Source of the DNA: an uncultured Ignavibacteria bacterium
GTDB taxonomy: Bacteria; Bacteroidota; Ignavibacteria; Kapaibacteriales; Kapaibacteriaceae
DNA length: 49,971 nucleotides
Reading direction: 5' to 3'
Assembly (NCBI GenBank): GCA_937870915.1
Contig: CALMZQ010000067.1
Coordinates: forward strand, 1 to 49,971
This document shows positions 49,335 through 49,971 of the stretch, in pieces. Each line of letters starts with the position of its first letter. The first letter of the stretch is position 1. The notes beneath the pieces were generated by a model. The model was not told the DNA's origin. It saw nothing but the letters and a program-made list of their open reading frames with translations, and ran no database searches. The translations under genes and the position numbers were made by a program.

Positions 49335-49971
49335 GTGATCGATGTGATCGACGTGATCATCCTCGGCGCAGGGGCTGCCGGGTTGCACTGTGCTGCATTC
49401 GCGGCATCCACCGGAAAACGCGTGGTGGTGCTCGAGCACAATGACAAGCCGGGAAAGAAGATTCGTATTTCAGGGGGCGGACGTTGCAACTTCACTAATC
49501 GTGACGTGTCGCACCGGAACATGATCTCACAGAATCCCAACTTTGCACGTTCTGCGTTGTCGAGATACACGCCACAGGACTTCATCAATCTCATCGAAAA
49601 ACACAAGATCTCTTGGCACGAGAAGAAGCTCGGCCAGCTCTTCTGTGATGAGTCAGCTCAGCAGATCATCGACATGCTCATTGCCGAGTGTCTCGCAGCA
49701 AAGGTGGAGATCCATTACAACGTCGCCATCCGACATCTATCGCAAAGTGATCACTTCATTGTTGTAACCGACGAAGGCGACCTGCATGCACACAACGTTG
49801 TTGTAGCAACAGGCGGACTGAGCATCCCTGCCCTCGGTGCTTCGAATCTCGGGTATCGTATTGCCACACATTTTGGACTACCGATTGTCCCAATAGCACC
49901 GGCCTTAGTGCCCCTTACCTTCCCTTCATCTTTTGCCGATAGATGGAGGGGGCTTTCCGGGATCAGCGTTG
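49335..49971 (+). CDS. NAD(P)/FAD-dependent oxidoreductase, HI0933/YhiN (BaiN) family, partial
   Basis: The 5' part of a flavoprotein gene that runs off the window end after 212 codons. It begins with a Rossmann FAD motif (VIILGAGAAGLHCAAFAAS), then VVVLEHNDKPGKKI, the family signature ISGGGRCNFTNRDVS, and VVVATGGLSIPALGASNLGYRIA. These identify the HI0933/YhiN aminoacetone oxidase-like family, flavin reductases of poorly known substrate. There is no early ATG: three in-frame GTG codons (49335, 49344, 49353) are possible starts, and 49335 lies 7 bases after the previous stop. This GTG start makes it easy to miss. Confidence 0.88.
   Translation, partial: MIDVIDVIILGAGAAGLHCAAFAASTGKRVVVLEHNDKPGKKIRISGGGRCNFTNRDVSHRNMISQNPNFARSALSRYTPQDFINLIEKHKISWHEKKLGQLFCDESAQQIIDMLIAECLAAKVEIHYNVAIRHLSQSDHFIVVTDEGDLHAHNVVVATGGLSIPALGASNLGYRIATHFGLPIVPIAPALVPLTFPSSFADRWRGLSGISV

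Larger units (their letters stand above)
303..49953. repeat. Dispersed over-represented word ARGGGGC (both strands)
   Basis: Reading by eye I find 75 A-G4/5-C words: 38 AAGGGGC, 31 AGGGGGC and 6 other AGGGGC. 41 are on the plus strand, 34 on the minus. Examples: plus 1044, 1967, 6524, 8345, 11930, 17451, 21628, 27195, 32373, 38597, 43674, 49947; minus 303, 7442, 12317, 19490, 26292, 31376, 39864, 44815, 49910. They fall in all three codon phases (AAG-GGG-C, A-AGG-GGC, G-CCC-CTT, GCC-CCT-T), so they are not one codon habit. Confidence 0.85.

Noticed and set aside
303-49953. ARGGGGC words as G-quadruplexes
   Set aside because: Each word has a single G run; four nearby runs are almost never present.
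303-49953. ARGGGGC as a Chi/KOPS-type polar signal
   Set aside because: The two orientations are nearly balanced over 50 kb (41 versus 34) with no visible switch, so strong strand bias is not seen here; only whole-genome skew could overturn this.

Overview
The window comes from a free-living bacterium of the Bacteroidota/Chlorobiota (FCB) assemblage, most likely a Kapabacteria- or Ignavibacteria-like lineage. The evidence is: at least four predicted secreted proteins with C-terminal type IX secretion (T9SS) sorting domains; several TAnnTTTG -7 promoter elements of the Bacteroidota type; KDO/heptose lipopolysaccharide genes and TonB receptors, which indicate an outer membrane; and an elongation factor P with an [10 protein letters not shown] tip loop. 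Base composition is roughly balanced. No phage, transposase or CRISPR array was seen.

Layout. 1-4.8 kb: a DinB-like protein, a subtilisin-type lipoprotein protease and a large T9SS cargo. 4.9-10.3 kb: a tri-haem cytochrome c, divergent from an overlapping three-gene surface operon (BtuB-like TonB receptor, a T9SS cargo fused to a Cys-rich DUF5522-like domain, and a BtuG-like beta-propeller lipoprotein). Together these look like a vitamin B12-type uptake system. 10.4-17.5 kb: SUI1 factor, porin-like barrels, plsC-gatC-kdsB, a heptosyltransferase, a FemAB/GNAT-like protein, a glycosyltransferase and an EamA transporter, so mostly envelope biogenesis. 17.6-20.9 kb: an isochorismatase-fold hydrolase, acetyl-CoA synthetase and a lipoprotein. 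21-28 kb: a tight six-gene run (sugar nucleotidyltransferase fused to a degenerate phosphomutase, EIIA-Ntr-like protein, HisS, an unknown protein, an orphan histidine kinase and a SEDS protein). 28-30.3 kb: a MerR regulator, a WD40 propeller and an OmpA-like protein. 30.3-33.3 kb: tRNA-Cys, efp, accB, accC, gcvH. 33.3-36 kb: gene-poor, with tandem arrays, hairpins, small proteins and a peroxiredoxin. 36-39.6 kb: two amino-acid permeases and a Crp/Fnr regulator. 39.6-49.3 kb: a TonB receptor, a C25-like T9SS protein and a 1679-residue LamG/T9SS protein. The window ends inside a flavoprotein gene missing from a simple ATG-based gene list.

Two signals are not explained by the genes. First, the non-palindromic word ARGGGGC (AAGGGGC or AGGGGGC) occurs about 69 times by eye on the two strands, against about 12 expected for equal base frequencies. 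It appears in every reading frame and in both orientations. Second, gene 3' ends in convergent or near-convergent intergenic regions carry tandem arrays of 7- or 8-mers. The sense-strand unit contains a stop codon (TAGTTAC, TAGCGAA, TGACGTTA), the arrays start at or within a few bases of the gene's own stop (one begins behind a hairpin), and the period is not a multiple of three, so stops fall in all frames.
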